Source: Kosakonia quasisacchari
GTDB taxonomy: Bacteria; Pseudomonadota; Gammaproteobacteria; Enterobacterales; Enterobacteriaceae
DNA: 64,000 nucleotides
Assembly: GCF_004331415.1 (NCBI RefSeq)
Contig: NZ_SJOP01000014.1
Coordinates: 57,511 to 121,510, forward strand
Direction of reading: 5' to 3'
In this document: positions 45,179 to 55,677 of the stretch, piece by piece
How the letters are laid out: every line of letters starts with the position of its first letter
How positions within the stretch are numbered: the first letter of the stretch is position 1
The notes under the pieces: model-generated
Databases searched by the model: none
What the model saw: only the letters and a program-made list of their open reading frames with translations
Told to the model about the DNA's origin: nothing
Translations under genes and position numbers: made by a program

Positions 45179-47224
45179 CTATTCACTCAATCCCCGGTTT
45201 TTTAGCATCGGTTCTATCTCAGGATCGTGACCACGCCACTGGCGGTAAAGCGCCGCCAGATCTTCGCTGTTGCCACGCGACAAAATCGCCTCGCGGAATT
45301 TCTGCCCGTTTTCACGCGTTAAACCGCCCTGCTCCACAAACCACTGGTAGCCATCGTCTGCCAGCATTTGCGTCCACAGATAAGCGTAATAGCCCGCCGC
45401 ATAACCGCCGCCGAAAATATGGGCAAAATAACTGCTGCGATAACGCGGCGGAACCGCGGCCAAATCGAGATGCTCTTTGCGCAGCGCTTGCGCCTCAAAG
45501 CTCTCCACATCGCTTACGTTCTCGCCGTCTGCCAGCGCATGCCAGTTCATATCCAGCAGCGCGGCGCTCAACAGTTCGGTCATGTCGTAACCTTTATTAA
45601 ACTGCGTGGCGCGTAACATTTTCTCGCGCAGTGCGTCCGGCATCGCCTCACCGCTCTGATGATGACGGGCATAGCGCGTAAACACCTGCAGTTGGCTGGC
45701 CCAGTGCTCATTGATTTGCGACGGGAACTCGACAAAATCACGCGGCGTATTGGTGCCGGAGAGGCTGGCGTAGCGCTGGCTGGCGAACAGCCCATGCAGG
45801 GTGTGACCAAATTCATGGAACAAAGTGATGACGTCGTCCCAGGAAAGCAACGCCACCTGACCGGCCGCAGGTTTCTGGTAATTACAGACGTTGTAAATCA
45901 CCGGTTGTGTGCCGTTGAGCGTGGACTGCTCGACGAAGTTGCCCATCCACGCACCACCGCTTTTTGAGTCGCGAGCGAAAAAATCACCGTAGAACAACGC
46001 TAACCCGGCACCATCCGCGTCAAAAATTTCCCATACGCGAACATCCGGGTGATAGACAGGAATATCAAACCGTTCAGTAAAGCGAAGGCCAAACAGCTCG
46101 CTCGCGGCCCAGAAAACACCGTCGGTAAGTACGGTATTGAGCGCAAAGTACGGTTTGATTTGTGATTCATCCAGCGAATACTTCGCCAAACGCACCTGCT
46201 CGGCATAAAACGCCCAATCCCAGGCTTGCGCGGTAAAACCGCCCTGCTGCGTATCGATGACCTGCTGGATATCGGCCAGCTCTCGCTCGGCACGGGCACG
46301 CGCGGCGGGCGCGATATTACGCATAAAGTCCAGCGCAGCCTGCGGCGTTGCCGCCATCTGATCGGCAATCTTCCAGCTGGCAAAATCGGCAAACCCAAGG
46401 AGTTTCGCTTGCTTAGCGCGTAATTGCACAAGGCGTAACACAATAGCGCGGGTGTCGTTGGCATCCCCCTTTTGCGTTCGCAGCCAGCTCGCGTTAAACA
46501 GATTTTCACGCGTCTGGCGATCGCGCAAAGCCGCCAGCGCCGGTTGCTGGGTGGTATTCAACAATGACAACAACCAACGGTTTTCCAGCCTTTTGGCTTT
46601 TGCTGCCTCGGCAGCAATGGCAATCTCTTCTGCACTCAAACCATCAAGCTGATGGGCATAATCCACCACCAGCCCGCCGGCTTTGTCCGCCGCCAACAGC
46701 CGCTGGTTAAACTGGCTCGTCAGGGTGGCTGATTCGGTGTTCAACGCTTTCAGCGTGGTTTTGTCCTGCACACTCAGTGTTGCGCCCGCCAGCACAAAGC
46801 GTTGATAGGTGGTTTCCACCAGACGCAAGGATTCTGCGTCCAGAGACAGCACGTCGCGCTGCTTCCATACCGCTTCCACGCGGGCAAACAGGGCGTCGTC
46901 GAGATAAATATCGTTCGCCAGCTCAGCCAGCTCGGTAGAAAACGCCTCGTCCAACTGCTGTAAAAAGTCATTGGTATGGGCTGATGTCATGGCAAAAAAG
47001 ACGCTGGTGACATACGTGAGAAGCGCGCCGCTGCGTTCCAGCGCCAGCAGGGTGTTGTCGAAATCCGCTGGCGCCGGGTTTTGTGTGATAGCGGCGATTT
47101 CAACGCGTTTTTGCCGAATGCCTTCATCAAACGCTGGGCGGTAGTGCTCCTGGGTAATCGTATCGAAAGGCGGAGACTGGTAAGGCAATGTGCTGGCAGA
47201 AAAGAAAGGATTAGTGACCGACAT
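45179..47224 (-). CDS. dcp: Dcp, dipeptidyl carboxypeptidase
   Basis: Zinc metallopeptidase (M3 family) that removes C-terminal dipeptides. The product has 681 residues from the ATG at 47224, which follows AGGAGCGAAAT; this matches E. coli Dcp in length and opening (NPFFSASTLPYQ). The zinc motif HEFGH is at residues 470-474, with the downstream FPSQINEHW glutamate. The C-terminal IFGGGYAAGYYAYLWTQML is highly conserved. A longer frame upstream has no ribosome site and no homology. Confidence 0.96.
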   Translation of the reverse strand: MSVTNPFFSASTLPYQSPPFDTITQEHYRPAFDEGIRQKRVEIAAITQNPAPADFDNTLLALERSGALLTYVTSVFFAMTSAHTNDFLQQLDEAFSTELAELANDIYLDDALFARVEAVWKQRDVLSLDAESLRLVETTYQRFVLAGATLSVQDKTTLKALNTESATLTSQFNQRLLAADKAGGLVVDYAHQLDGLSAEEIAIAAEAAKAKRLENRWLLSLLNTTQQPALAALRDRQTRENLFNASWLRTQKGDANDTRAIVLRLVQLRAKQAKLLGFADFASWKIADQMAATPQAALDFMRNIAPAARARAERELADIQQVIDTQQGGFTAQAWDWAFYAEQVRLAKYSLDESQIKPYFALNTVLTDGVFWAASELFGLRFTERFDIPVYHPDVRVWEIFDADGAGLALFYGDFFARDSKSGGAWMGNFVEQSTLNGTQPVIYNVCNYQKPAAGQVALLSWDDVITLFHEFGHTLHGLFASQRYASLSGTNTPRDFVEFPSQINEHWASQLQVFTRYARHHQSGEAMPDALREKMLRATQFNKGYDMTELLSAALLDMNWHALADGENVSDVESFEAQALRKEHLDLAAVPPRYRSSYFAHIFGGGYAAGYYAYLWTQMLADDGYQWFVEQGGLTRENGQKFREAILSRGNSEDLAALYRQWRGHDPEIEPMLKNRGLSE

Positions 47225-47410
47225 ATTTCGCTCCTGAATGCGGTAATTCATCTCAGAGTAGGCATCCGCCGCGCGCATCGCAATCATTTCTCTGCTTTCG
47301 CGCATTAGCCTGCGTTTTTTGCCACACTGTATGCGGGATAAGTTGTGTTACCGCTATAAAGCGGTGCATGCTATGTCGCGACACCACAAAAAGCGTTGAG
47401 GAACAGTGAG

Positions 47411-48160
47411 ATGATTATTCTGGTTACCGGGGCAACTGCGGGTTTTGGCGAAGGTATTACACGCCGTTTTATTCAGAACGGCCATAAAGTGATTGCCACA
47501 GGCCGCCGTCAGGAGCGTTTGCAGGAACTGAAGGACGAACTGGGCGATAACCTCTATACCGCACAGTTGGATGTCCGTAACCGCGCGGCGATTGACGAGT
47601 TTATCTCTGCCCTGCCCGCCGCGTGGCGCAATATAGATGTACTGGTTAACAACGCAGGCCTGGCGTTAGGTCTGGAGCCAGCACATAAAGCGAATGTCGA
47701 CGACTGGGAAACCATGATCGACACCAACAATAAAGGCCTGGTGTATATGACGCGCGCGGTGCTGCCGGGCATGGTTGAGCGTAATCGCGGCCACGTGATC
47801 AACATCGGTTCCACTGCGGGGAACTGGCCCTATGCAGGCGGTAACGTCTACGGCGCGAGCAAAGCCTTTGTGCGGCAATTCAGCCTGAACTTGCGTACCG
47901 ACCTCAGCGGCACCGCCGTGCGCGTGACCAATATCGAGCCAGGGCTGGTGGGCGGCACCGAATTTTCGAATGTGCGCTTTAAAGGCGATGACGCGAAAGC
48001 CGGGAAAACTTACGAGAACACCACTGCACTGACGCCAGAAGACGTTACCGAAGCGGTGTGGTGGGTTGCCACACTGCCGAAGCATGTCAATATCAACACC
48101 CTTGAAATGATGCCTGTAAGCCAGACATATGCCGGTCTTAGCGTACACCGCGAAGGGTAA
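47411..48160 (+). CDS. ydfG: YdfG, NADP-dependent 3-hydroxy acid / serine dehydrogenase
   Basis: Short-chain dehydrogenase that oxidises L-allo-threonine, serine and 3-hydroxy acids and also reduces malonic semialdehyde. The product has 249 residues. NADP motif VTGATAGFGEGI is at residues 5-16, the NNAG motif follows, and the catalytic triad lies in INIGSTAG (Ser) and YGASKAF (Tyr, Lys). The ATG at 47411 matches the E. coli start. It is divergent from dcp and followed by rspR. Confidence 0.95.
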   Translation: MIILVTGATAGFGEGITRRFIQNGHKVIATGRRQERLQELKDELGDNLYTAQLDVRNRAAIDEFISALPAAWRNIDVLVNNAGLALGLEPAHKANVDDWETMIDTNNKGLVYMTRAVLPGMVERNRGHVINIGSTAGNWPYAGGNVYGASKAFVRQFSLNLRTDLSGTAVRVTNIEPGLVGGTEFSNVRFKGDDAKAGKTYENTTALTPEDVTEAVWWVATLPKHVNINTLEMMPVSQTYAGLSVHREG

Positions 48161-48249
48161 TTCTCCCGCCCGGCCTGCGGGCCGGGTATGGGATGCACGC
48201 CAAATTAATGGTATGGTAGACAGGTTAACCCTTTAAAAAGTAAGAGCGA

Positions 48250-48936
48250 ATGGCCGCTGAAACGCAACTCAACCCTACACAACCCGTCAATCAACAAATC
48301 TACCGCATTTTACGGCGGGACATCGTCCATTGCCTGATCCCACCGGGCACGCCGCTGTCCGAAAAAGAGGTGTCGGTGCGGTTTGACGTTTCACGCCAGC
48401 CAGTACGCGAAGCCTTTATTAAGCTTGCAGAAAACGGGCTGATCCAAATCCGCCCGCAGCGCGGTAGCTACGTCAATAAAATCTCCATGACGCAGGTACG
48501 TAATGGCTGCTTTGTTCGCCAGGCCATTGAATGTGCCGTCGCCCGCCGCGCTGCGTCGATGATTGACGACAGCGCCTGTTACCAGTTGGAGCAAAATCTT
48601 AATCAGCAGCGTACCGCTATTGAGCGTAAGCAACTGAATGACTTTTTCGAGCTGGACGATAACTTTCACCACAAACTGGCACTGATCGCCGACTGCCAAC
48701 TGGCGTGGGACACTATCGAAAACATCAAGGCTACCATCGACCGCGTGCGCTATATGAGCCTTGATCATGTTTCGCCGCCGGAGATGCTGCTGCGCCAGCA
48801 TATGGATATTTTCGCCGCGCTGGAAAAACGCGATGCTGACGCCGTTGATCGTGCTATGACGCTGCATTTGCAGGAAATTAGCGAGTCAGTGAAGACCATC
48901 CGCCAGGAAAATCGCGACTGGTTCAGCGAAGAATAA
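48250..48936 (+). CDS. rspR: RspR (YdfH), GntR/FadR-type regulator
   Basis: The product has 228 residues. The N-terminal GntR winged helix (about 15-80; [35 protein letters not shown]) is followed by an all-helical FCD domain with metal-type His residues ([13 protein letters not shown]). In E. coli the homolog controls rspAB. Those genes are not seen in this window. It lies between ydfG and ydfZ as in E. coli. Confidence 0.93.
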   Translation: MAAETQLNPTQPVNQQIYRILRRDIVHCLIPPGTPLSEKEVSVRFDVSRQPVREAFIKLAENGLIQIRPQRGSYVNKISMTQVRNGCFVRQAIECAVARRAASMIDDSACYQLEQNLNQQRTAIERKQLNDFFELDDNFHHKLALIADCQLAWDTIENIKATIDRVRYMSLDHVSPPEMLLRQHMDIFAALEKRDADAVDRAMTLHLQEISESVKTIRQENRDWFSEE

Positions 48937-48993
48937 CGTTTCTCCCTTCTTATCTCCGCCAGGTCACATTTTTTCGCGCAAAAAAGTGTGACT

Positions 48994-49034
48994 TTGATCA
49001 AAAACAAAAACTCATCGGCTCAGGGGCGTATTTA
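48994..49034 (+). promoter_or_regulatory. FNR site and -10 element of ydfZ
   Basis: TTGAT-CAAA-AACAA (48994-49007) matches the FNR dyad TTGAT-N4-ATCAA with one half slightly off. A TATTTA -10 element is at 49029-49034, which puts the site at about -41.5, the class II activator position. ydfZ is FNR-activated in E. coli. Confidence 0.75.
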
Positions 49035-49103
49035 TAAGGCGTCCATTTCAGGGACATCTTCTGCCCCGTTTCGTTTTACGGATTTCAATAAGGAGAAACT
49101 ACC

Positions 49104-49307
49104 ATGATGACGTATGATCGTAACCGTAACGCTATCACCACCGGGACGCGCGTGATGATTAATGGCACTGGCCGCACCGGCAAAATCGTCGCTATTCACG
49201 CCGAGGGGCTAAACCCTGCGCAACTGCGCCGTAGCAAAACAGTGGAAGTAGAAGGTTGCGAAGGTAAATTCGAACCGGTTGAACTGATTCGTCTTGGCTT
49301 GCACTAA
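49104..49307 (+). CDS. ydfZ: YdfZ, small selenium-binding-type protein
   Basis: The product is 67 residues and opens [18 protein letters not shown], nearly the same as E. coli YdfZ. The E. coli protein was reported to bind selenium through its single cysteine, here in EVEGCEGKF. It has an SH3-like KOW-like fold by look ([12 protein letters not shown]). Strong AAGGAGAAACTACC ribosome site. The upstream FNR site points to anaerobic expression. Confidence 0.93.
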   Translation: MMTYDRNRNAITTGTRVMINGTGRTGKIVAIHAEGLNPAQLRRSKTVEVEGCEGKFEPVELIRLGLH

Positions 49308-49319
49308 TTTGTTAAAAAA

Positions 49320-49341
49320 GAATGCCGCCGCGGCGGCATTC
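49320..49341. terminator. Hairpin between ydfZ and ydfI
   Basis: A near-continuous 22-base palindrome GAATGCCGCC.. with AAAAAA upstream and CACTGTTT downstream. Between convergent genes; on the minus strand the U-run follows. Confidence 0.8.
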
Positions 49342-49372
49342 ACTGTTTCAGTATTGAGTTAAAGATTCGCAG

Positions 49373-50836
49373 TTAAAGTGCTACAGCGTACTGTGCCACC
49401 GTGGCTTTCGCGCCTTTCTCAAGCAATGTCAGATAGGCTTTTTTCACCTGAGCGACAAAAGTCGCGTCTTTCGGCAATTCATTGCCAAAAATCGCCTCAA
49501 TCGCCAGCAGTGCTTGCACACGCGCTTCGCCTTCCGCGCTGCTATTAACCGCGTTCTGAATCACCGCCAGCAGCGGATCGCACACCTCGATCGCTTGCCC
49601 CTGCTCGTCGACGCCGCCGACATAGCGCATCCAGCCAGCAATTCCCAACGCCAGCAGGGAGAAATCACGCTGATGAACTAAATGCCAGCGCACAGAATCC
49701 AGCATACGCTGTGGCAGTTTCTGGCTACCGTCCATGGCAATCTGCCAGGTGCGGTGACGCAACGCGGTATTGCTGTAACGCGCGATCAGCAGGTCGGCGT
49801 AATGCGCCAGATCCACACCCTGAACTTTAAGCGTTGGCGCTTGCTCTTTTAACATCAACGCATGCGCTGCGCGGCGGTAATTCTCGTCTTCCATGCACTC
49901 GTTAATGTGCTGATAACCCGCCAGATAACCCAAATACGCCAGGAAGGAGTGGCTGCCGTTAAGCATGCGCAGTTTCATCTCTTCGAACGGCACGACATCC
50001 ACCACCAGCTCGGCACCTGCTTTCTCCCATGCCGGACGACCCGCCACGAAATTATCTTCAATCACCCACTGGCGGAACGGCTCACAGGCCACGCCTGCGG
50101 GATCGCGCACACCGGTCAGTTGCTCGATTTTATCCAGCGTTTCGGCCGTCACAGCCGGAACTATTCTGTCGACCATGGTTGACGGAAACGTCACATTGGC
50201 CTCAATCCAGTCGCCCAATTCTGCGCTCACCGCTCGCGCGTAAGCGCAGACCACATTACGGGTGACATGGCCGTTTTCCGGCATGTTGTCGCAGGACATC
50301 ACGCTAAACGCCGGTAACCCGGCGGCTTTACGGCGCGCCAACGCTTCCACTACCACGCCCGCGGCCGATTTTGGCTGCTGCGGGTTTTGCAGGTCGCCGA
50401 CAATTAACGGATGATCGAGCATCAGTTTGCCGGTCGCCGGAGAGTGGCAATAGCCTTTCTCGGTGATGGTCAGCGAAACAATGGCAACCTGCGGTTCACA
50501 CATGGCAGCGAGCACGGTTTCCAGGCCATCCACTTGTGCGTGCAACGCGCGTTTTGCTACGCCGACCACGCGCGCAGTCCACGCATCGGCAGACATTTCC
50601 GCCACGGTATAGAGGTTATCCTGCTGCTTGAGATCGGCAATTTGCTGCTCACCGCCAATCAAATTGACCTCGCAATAGCCCCAGTCACTGTCATGCTCTG
50701 CGGCAAGAATATCGGCATAAACTGACTGATGCGCGCGGTGAAACGCGCCAAAACCAAGGTGCACAATACGCGCAACCAGTTTGTTACGATCATACTTGGG
50801 TAACGTGGCTTTCGCCGTTAATAGCCTGTTTTCCAT
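49373..50836 (-). CDS. ydfI: YdfI, mannitol dehydrogenase-family oxidoreductase
   Basis: The product has 487 residues from the ATG at 50836, aligning with E. coli YdfI (486 residues; both continue LLxAKATLPxYDRN). The NAD site is [17 protein letters not shown], and the family's catalytic region [16 protein letters not shown] is present. The E. coli protein is thought to act on D-mannonate- or fructuronate-like sugar acids. An ATG four codons earlier (50848) is also possible. It is convergent with ydfZ. Confidence 0.92.
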   Translation of the reverse strand: MENRLLTAKATLPKYDRNKLVARIVHLGFGAFHRAHQSVYADILAAEHDSDWGYCEVNLIGGEQQIADLKQQDNLYTVAEMSADAWTARVVGVAKRALHAQVDGLETVLAAMCEPQVAIVSLTITEKGYCHSPATGKLMLDHPLIVGDLQNPQQPKSAAGVVVEALARRKAAGLPAFSVMSCDNMPENGHVTRNVVCAYARAVSAELGDWIEANVTFPSTMVDRIVPAVTAETLDKIEQLTGVRDPAGVACEPFRQWVIEDNFVAGRPAWEKAGAELVVDVVPFEEMKLRMLNGSHSFLAYLGYLAGYQHINECMEDENYRRAAHALMLKEQAPTLKVQGVDLAHYADLLIARYSNTALRHRTWQIAMDGSQKLPQRMLDSVRWHLVHQRDFSLLALGIAGWMRYVGGVDEQGQAIEVCDPLLAVIQNAVNSSAEGEARVQALLAIEAIFGNELPKDATFVAQVKKAYLTLLEKGAKATVAQYAVAL

Positions 50837-50848
50837 GGTGAGACTCAT

Positions 50849-51362
50849 CTTATTAAGTGAAACAGTGGTTCAATAGATTACGGACTGGCGTAAACCAGAC
50901 TATGATTTGCGACAGGATTTGCGGACTACACTAACTAGAATGGTAACCAAATATTTCAAAAACACTCCCACTGACCTTTGCGGTTAAAGCAATAAATGGA
51001 TTCAGCATGAATGAGCTGAGTTGACGCGATTGCGCAGGCTGTGTGGCGGCGAGGGAAGAGACGTTTTAAAAAATAGTACAACCGCGTTCACGAGCAACGC
51101 GCATGAAAAGTTCGAAGGGTAAATCAATCAGTTAGCTAGCGATGAACTTCATGATTACCCGCTTTCTGAAGCGGTCACATGCAGAAAATCCCACTGGGCC
51201 AAAATCTGTAGCCGCGCCCTACCTCTTGAGAATCACCTGCGCCTAAAGTAGTTTGCGAGCCGAATACCGCCTCGGTGGTTAATCAAACCGTGCTAACAGA
51301 GCGAAATTATCGCAAGAGAAAATGGCGTATGAGAACACGCCGAGTGTCGAAAACGGCGTACA
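50849..51362. other. Non-coding stretch upstream of ydfI
   Basis: No supported gene. A TGGT-A-ACCA dyad at 50941-50949 (within AGAATGGTAACCAAAT) resembles operators of GntR-family regulators and may be read by RspR or a UxuR-type protein to control ydfI. The remaining part has many stops in all frames and no terminator-like hairpin; E. coli carries other genes in this gap, so it may be a scar of gene loss. Confidence 0.5.
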
Positions 51363-51689
51363 TCACGCGCGTCCCCAGCCAGCAACGATAATCAACATTC
51401 CGCACATGGCGATGAGCGCCCCGAGCCAGTCATAAACACTGAGTTTGACACCATCGACCACACGTAGCCAAATCAACGCGGTGCAAACATACACGCCGCC
51501 GTAAGCCGCATAAACGCGCCCACTCGCCGCCGGATGCAATGTTAACAACCAGACGAACATTGCGAGTGCGAACGCCGCGGGAATAAGTAACAGTGGCGTG
51601 GCGCCGCGTTTTAGCCACAGCCAGGGCAAAAAGCAACCGACGATTTCACACAGCGCAGTGGCAAAGAACAGGAGTGTTGTTTTCAGCAT
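51363..51689 (-). CDS. ynfA: YnfA, UPF0060 small membrane transporter
   Basis: The product has 108 residues and four membrane spans, like small multidrug resistance proteins. It is nearly the same as E. coli YnfA ([34 protein letters not shown]). The ATG at 51689 matches the E. coli start; a GTG three codons earlier is possible, and neither has a strong ribosome site. It is divergent from ynfB. Confidence 0.93.
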   Translation of the reverse strand: MLKTTLLFFATALCEIVGCFLPWLWLKRGATPLLLIPAAFALAMFVWLLTLHPAASGRVYAAYGGVYVCTALIWLRVVDGVKLSVYDWLGALIAMCGMLIIVAGWGRA

Positions 51690-51836
51690 CAGAGGCACGT
51701 TGATTCAAACTTGGTTGAACTATCATACCTGATAATGCTCTGAGAGTGAGTCCCGGCTGGCTATCCCGTGTGGCTGAGATCGCATAGAATAGAGTCATAT
51801 GGGCATCTTATTTCTCCCCCAATTAAGGAAATCGCA

Positions 51837-52175
51837 ATGACTAAAACACTTAGCAAACGCCTGTGCCTCACCGCAATGCTGACGCTGGGTGCCATCGTGT
51901 ACACCACCTCCGCACTGGCCGAAACCAACCGTCTGGTGATTGAATCTGGCGATAACGCGCAAAGCCGCCAATCCGCAGCGATGGAAAAAGAGCAATGGAA
52001 TGACACCCGCAGCCTGCGCAACAAAGTGAACAAACGCGTGGAAAAAGAGTGGGATAAGACCGATGTCGCGTTTGATGCGCAGGACAAATGCCAGAAAAGC
52101 AGCAACCTCAACGCCTACTGGGAACCCAACACCTTGCGTTGTCTGGATCGTCGCACCGGACAGCAAATTCGCTAA
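51837..52175 (+). CDS. ynfB: YnfB, DUF1283 periplasmic protein
   Basis: The product has 112 residues with a signal peptide ([20 protein letters not shown]..., cleavage likely after ALA at about 27). The mature part matches E. coli YnfB ([39 protein letters not shown]). Two cysteines may form a disulfide. Function unknown. AAGGAAATCGCA ribosome site. Confidence 0.93.
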   Translation: MTKTLSKRLCLTAMLTLGAIVYTTSALAETNRLVIESGDNAQSRQSAAMEKEQWNDTRSLRNKVNKRVEKEWDKTDVAFDAQDKCQKSSNLNAYWEPNTLRCLDRRTGQQIR

Positions 52176-52228
52176 CCACTCCGGGCGCGCACTGCGCCCG
52201 ACTTCCGGTTTAAATAAAAGGATTTTTC

Positions 52229-52789
52229 ATGAGTGACGCTTATACCGTCCGCCTGCGCCCGCTCGAGCGTGAGGATTTACGCTTCGTTCATCAGTTGGAT
52301 AATAACGCCAGCGTCATGCGTTACTGGTTTGAAGAACCCTACGAAGCCTTTGTTGAACTTTCTGACCTGTATGACAAGCATATTCACAATCAAAGCGAAC
52401 GCCGTTTTGTGGTCGAGTGCGATGGCGAAAAAGCCGGGTTAGTGGAACTGGTGGAGATCAACCATGTTCACCGCCGTGCAGAGTTTCAGATAATCATCTC
52501 CCCGGAATTTCAGGGCAAAGGGCTGGCATCAAAAGCGGCGAAGCTGGCGATGGATTACGGCTTTACGGTACTCAATCTGTACAAGCTCTATCTGATTGTT
52601 GATAAAGAGAACGAAAAAGCGATTCACATTTACCGCAAGCTGGGATTTATGGTCGAAGGCGAATTGATCCATGAGTTCTTTATTAACGGTGAGTACCGCA
52701 ACACCATTCGCATGTGTATTTTCCAGCAGCAGTACCTTGAAAACCACAAAACAAGCGGCCCGACACTACTGAAACCCACCGCGCAATAA
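52229..52789 (+). CDS. speG: SpeG, spermidine N1-acetyltransferase
   Basis: Acetylates spermidine and spermine to relieve polyamine stress. The product has 186 residues as in E. coli. The acetyl-CoA motif is [23 protein letters not shown] (Q-x-G-x-G/A). The N-terminal [10 protein letters not shown] and the [17 protein letters not shown] segment are specific to SpeG. It follows ynfB with a 53-base gap and probably its own promoter. Confidence 0.95.
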   Translation: MSDAYTVRLRPLEREDLRFVHQLDNNASVMRYWFEEPYEAFVELSDLYDKHIHNQSERRFVVECDGEKAGLVELVEINHVHRRAEFQIIISPEFQGKGLASKAAKLAMDYGFTVLNLYKLYLIVDKENEKAIHIYRKLGFMVEGELIHEFFINGEYRNTIRMCIFQQQYLENHKTSGPTLLKPTAQ

Positions 52790-52808
52790 AGCACGGTGGT
52801 CAGCGGCA

Positions 52809-53531
52809 TCAATAATACTCGATGGTGTTTTTGATGCTGTATTTGTGCGTCACCTGTGGCGTAACACTTTCGTCCACAATCTCCAGGCTGCAACTCACCG
52901 GGTTATCATGGCTGTCGTATTCACAGGCCTGTTTCACATTGCCCAGCGGCTTATCGTTCAGCGTGCTGACAGAGGTGTAATCGAGCTTTTTGCGCTTATC
53001 TTTCGAAGGCGTAGACACAACAGACAACGTCGCGTCTTTCGATGCCGTGGTTTTCCCCAGCGGATACCCTTCATCGTCATAGCGGTATTTGACCTCTATC
53101 TCCTTGCCTGTTGCGCGAACCACAAATCCGTTATCGTCGGTGTCCCAGGTTACGCCTGCTGAGGGGAACTCCGCCAGTTGGCATTTGCCCTGTAAACGCA
53201 GACGTTTTTCCTGCGATTCCGCCTCGACATAGTAGTTAGCATCCAGCACCAACGACACGCCGCTGTTGTTTTCCAGATCGTGCAGTTCAAGCGTATCGAA
53301 ACATCCCTCTTTCGACATCGTTCCGGTAACGCGTTTCGTGACTTCACCTTTGTCGTTAAGCAACGTCTGGCTAAAATCTTTAACCGGGCCACGCAACGGA
53401 TCAAAATCGAATTCATTCGAGAAGCTAGCCATTTCTGGCGTGAATGAAACAGGTCCCTTCGGCTTATCACATCCGGCAAGCGCCACTGCCAGAGAGATAA
53501 GTAACAGCTGTTTTTTCAATGGGTTCACCAC
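52809..53531 (-). CDS. ynfC: YnfC, UPF0257 lipoprotein
   Basis: The product has 240 residues with a lipoprotein signal and lipobox LAGC at about residue 20. The mature part begins SFTPEMASFSNEFDFDPLRGPVKDF, nearly the same as E. coli YnfC. It is rich in beta strands with KYRYDDEGYPLGKTT. The start is GTG (53531, with a second GTG next to it). Convergent with speG. Function unknown. Confidence 0.92.
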   Translation of the reverse strand: MVNPLKKQLLLISLAVALAGCDKPKGPVSFTPEMASFSNEFDFDPLRGPVKDFSQTLLNDKGEVTKRVTGTMSKEGCFDTLELHDLENNSGVSLVLDANYYVEAESQEKRLRLQGKCQLAEFPSAGVTWDTDDNGFVVRATGKEIEVKYRYDDEGYPLGKTTASKDATLSVVSTPSKDKRKKLDYTSVSTLNDKPLGNVKQACEYDSHDNPVSCSLEIVDESVTPQVTHKYSIKNTIEYY

Positions 53532-53598
53532 ATTTTTCTTTTGTAATGCGCTTATATTAGCAAAAGCTTTATAACTTAGGGCAATGACTTCTTTGTGG

Positions 53599-54237
53599 TT
53601 ATGCCTGGCTATTGACGATTAACAGCAGCGAATAGCCAGCGCCACTCACGCCTATCAGCAATAAAATCAATGACGAGAAGGTAGCAAAACGCCCACTCTG
53701 TTTCGTCGGTAGCCAACGTTTTACAGCCAGGATATAGAGCGTTAAAACACTAAAATCCAGCACCACCCAGATAGCAGTAAGGAGCGTGATACTGGCGGAA
53801 AACTCGCCGGTAATGCCGGTAAACTGCGGGAAAAAAGCGATAAAAAACAGAATATCCTTCGGGTTCGCGATGGCTGTCATAAAGCCCACAACAAACCCGC
53901 CTTGCCCGCCATTTTGGGAAATTTTTTTGCCTTTTTCTCGCCGCAAAGCGTGCAATGCTTGCACCGCAGTAATCGCAATAAAGAGCGAACCGGCCAGTCC
54001 TACCAGATTTAGTAGCCTGGACGAAAGCGTAACAACGCCTGCCAGCGTTAACCCCGCCAACGCAATAAGCGCCAACGAGGCCAGATTAGTGCCTGCCAGC
54101 GTTAAAAACGCACGCGCGTGGTTGCCCCGCGCCGCTGCCGCGCACACCAGCGCCACCACCGGCCCGGGCGTTACCAGCAAGGTTAGTACCACACCAATGT
54201 ATGTTCCCAGCAGCACCACATTAATTGAACCCATCAT
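53599..54237 (-). CDS. LysE/RhtB-family amino-acid exporter
   Basis: The product has 212 residues and five or six membrane spans. It opens MMGSINVVLLGTYIGVVLTLLVTPGPVVALV, the usual TPGP signature of LysE exporters. AGGAGTGAG precedes the paired ATGs. It is divergent from a GcvA-like LysR gene about 100 bases away, which probably controls it. Substrate unknown. The pair is an insertion between ynfC and ynfD relative to E. coli. Confidence 0.88.
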   Translation of the reverse strand: MMGSINVVLLGTYIGVVLTLLVTPGPVVALVCAAAARGNHARAFLTLAGTNLASLALIALAGLTLAGVVTLSSRLLNLVGLAGSLFIAITAVQALHALRREKGKKISQNGGQGGFVVGFMTAIANPKDILFFIAFFPQFTGITGEFSASITLLTAIWVVLDFSVLTLYILAVKRWLPTKQSGRFATFSSLILLLIGVSGAGYSLLLIVNSQA

Positions 54238-54343
54238 CTCACTCCTTTTACGTATTAACGGAGTATCACCAGAAAGCGCTGGGCTGAAAAACGAGTTAAA
54301 CTGCCGTTCGCTATGCAAAAAACTCACAATGGATAACGAACAG

Positions 54344-55255
54344 ATGAATCAAAACCTGCCACCACTTTACGCATTACGGGCATTTACCGTTGCCGCGCAA
54401 ATGGCATCATTTAGCCAGGCGGCCCTTTTTCTCAATGTCACGCCCGGGGCAGTCAGCCGCCATATCCGTACGCTTGAGGAGTGGTTTGGATGTCGTTTGT
54501 TTCAACGCCATGGCCCAAAAATTTGGCTTACCGAGGCAGGAAGCCAGTTGGCCGTTCGTTTACAGGACGGTTTTTTGCAACTGGAAAATGCCTGCCAGAC
54601 ACTGCGCAGCCACCAGCATCAACTGCGGCTCAAAGCCCCGTCGACGCTGACAATGCGCTGGTTATTAAACGTGTTGAGCGCCTTTCGCCAGCAACACAGT
54701 ACGCCACAGGTGGAGATCAGCAGCGTATGGATGGATATCGACACCGTCGATTTCCGCACAGAGCCTTTCGATTGCGCCATCCTGCTGGGCAACGGCCACT
54801 TTGGTGAGTACACGCAAAGCCTGCGTTTATTTGATGAGTGGTTGATCCCGCTCTGTGCCCCGGCGCTTAAAGCGTTGGCGCAGCGCGAACTGGCCAGTTG
54901 CGCCTTGATTCACCCTTCACGCGATCGCCGCGACTGGCGGCGCTGGCAGGCAGGAAGCGGTTTATTTCCCACACTCGCTCTTGGCGGCGGCGCGGTTTTT
55001 GACACGCTGGAACAAGCCTACCAGGCGGCAATCGGTGGTCATGGCGTGGCGGTCGGCGATCTGCTGCTCAGCCTGCCCGCGCTGGCGCAAAATCTGCTCA
55101 CGCTCCCCTTCCCAAAAGCAATTAACACTGGCGACAGTTACTGGCTGGTATGGCCAAAAGATTCGCCGCGCAAAAAGAATATCGATCATCTCGGCGAATT
55201 TCTGTGCGCCGCCGTACCGGTCTATTTTCCGCCAGAGGTGGAGTTATTAAAATAA
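54344..55255 (+). CDS. LysR/GcvA-like regulator of the divergent exporter
   Basis: The product has 303 residues from the ATG at 54344 (GGA ten bases upstream); another ATG at 54329 would add five residues. The N-terminus LPPLYALRAFTVAAQMASFSQAA and TPGAVSRHIRTLEEW is the winged helix of the GcvA group. The effector domain ends with a segment VFDTLEQAYQAAIGGHGVAVGD. Regulation of the exporter is inferred from the divergent layout. Confidence 0.86.
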   Translation: MNQNLPPLYALRAFTVAAQMASFSQAALFLNVTPGAVSRHIRTLEEWFGCRLFQRHGPKIWLTEAGSQLAVRLQDGFLQLENACQTLRSHQHQLRLKAPSTLTMRWLLNVLSAFRQQHSTPQVEISSVWMDIDTVDFRTEPFDCAILLGNGHFGEYTQSLRLFDEWLIPLCAPALKALAQRELASCALIHPSRDRRDWRRWQAGSGLFPTLALGGGAVFDTLEQAYQAAIGGHGVAVGDLLLSLPALAQNLLTLPFPKAINTGDSYWLVWPKDSPRKKNIDHLGEFLCAAVPVYFPPEVELLK

Positions 55256-55347
55256 CGATAACGGCTTATTCAGATGATTCAGATATTTACCTTTTGTGGG
55301 CATCTCAGATGCTAAGCTTAGAGCAGACAAAACAGAAGGAGACGAGG

Positions 55348-55629
55348 ATGCACTATTCACGTTGGCTTTGCGCATTACTGCTGGTGAGTTCTCTACCGGC
55401 GTTCGCCGCGCCGGATTCATGTGAACGGGTTAAAACCGATATTCAGCAACGTATTATTAATAATGGCGTCCCGGAAACGGGATTTACGCTGACCATCGTG
55501 CCTAATGATCAGGCTGACCAGGCAGGTTCGCAGGTCGTCGGTCATTGCGCCAATGACACCTACAAAATTCTCTACACCCGCAACAGCGGCGCTGCTTCCC
55601 AGAGCGAAGAAGGCGCTGGCACGCAGTAA
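55348..55629 (+). CDS. ynfD: YnfD, DUF1161 periplasmic protein
   Basis: The product has 93 residues with a signal peptide (about 1-20, cleavage after AFA) and matches E. coli YnfD: APDSCERVKTDIQQRIINNGVP and VVGHCANDTYKILYTR. Two cysteines likely pair. Function unknown. GAGACGAGG ribosome site before ATG 55348. Confidence 0.92.
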   Translation: MHYSRWLCALLLVSSLPAFAAPDSCERVKTDIQQRIINNGVPETGFTLTIVPNDQADQAGSQVVGHCANDTYKILYTRNSGAASQSEEGAGTQ

Positions 55630-55633
55630 ATCA

Positions 55634-55658
55634 AATCCCCCTTAATTTCAGGGGGATT
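55634..55658 (+). terminator. Terminator-like hairpin after ynfD
   Basis: Nine-base stem AATCCCCCT / AGGGGGATT with a seven-base loop. The following sequence is CCCTTCCCTTT, only partly U-rich. Confidence 0.65.
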
Positions 55659-55677
55659 CCCTTCCCTTTGATCACGC

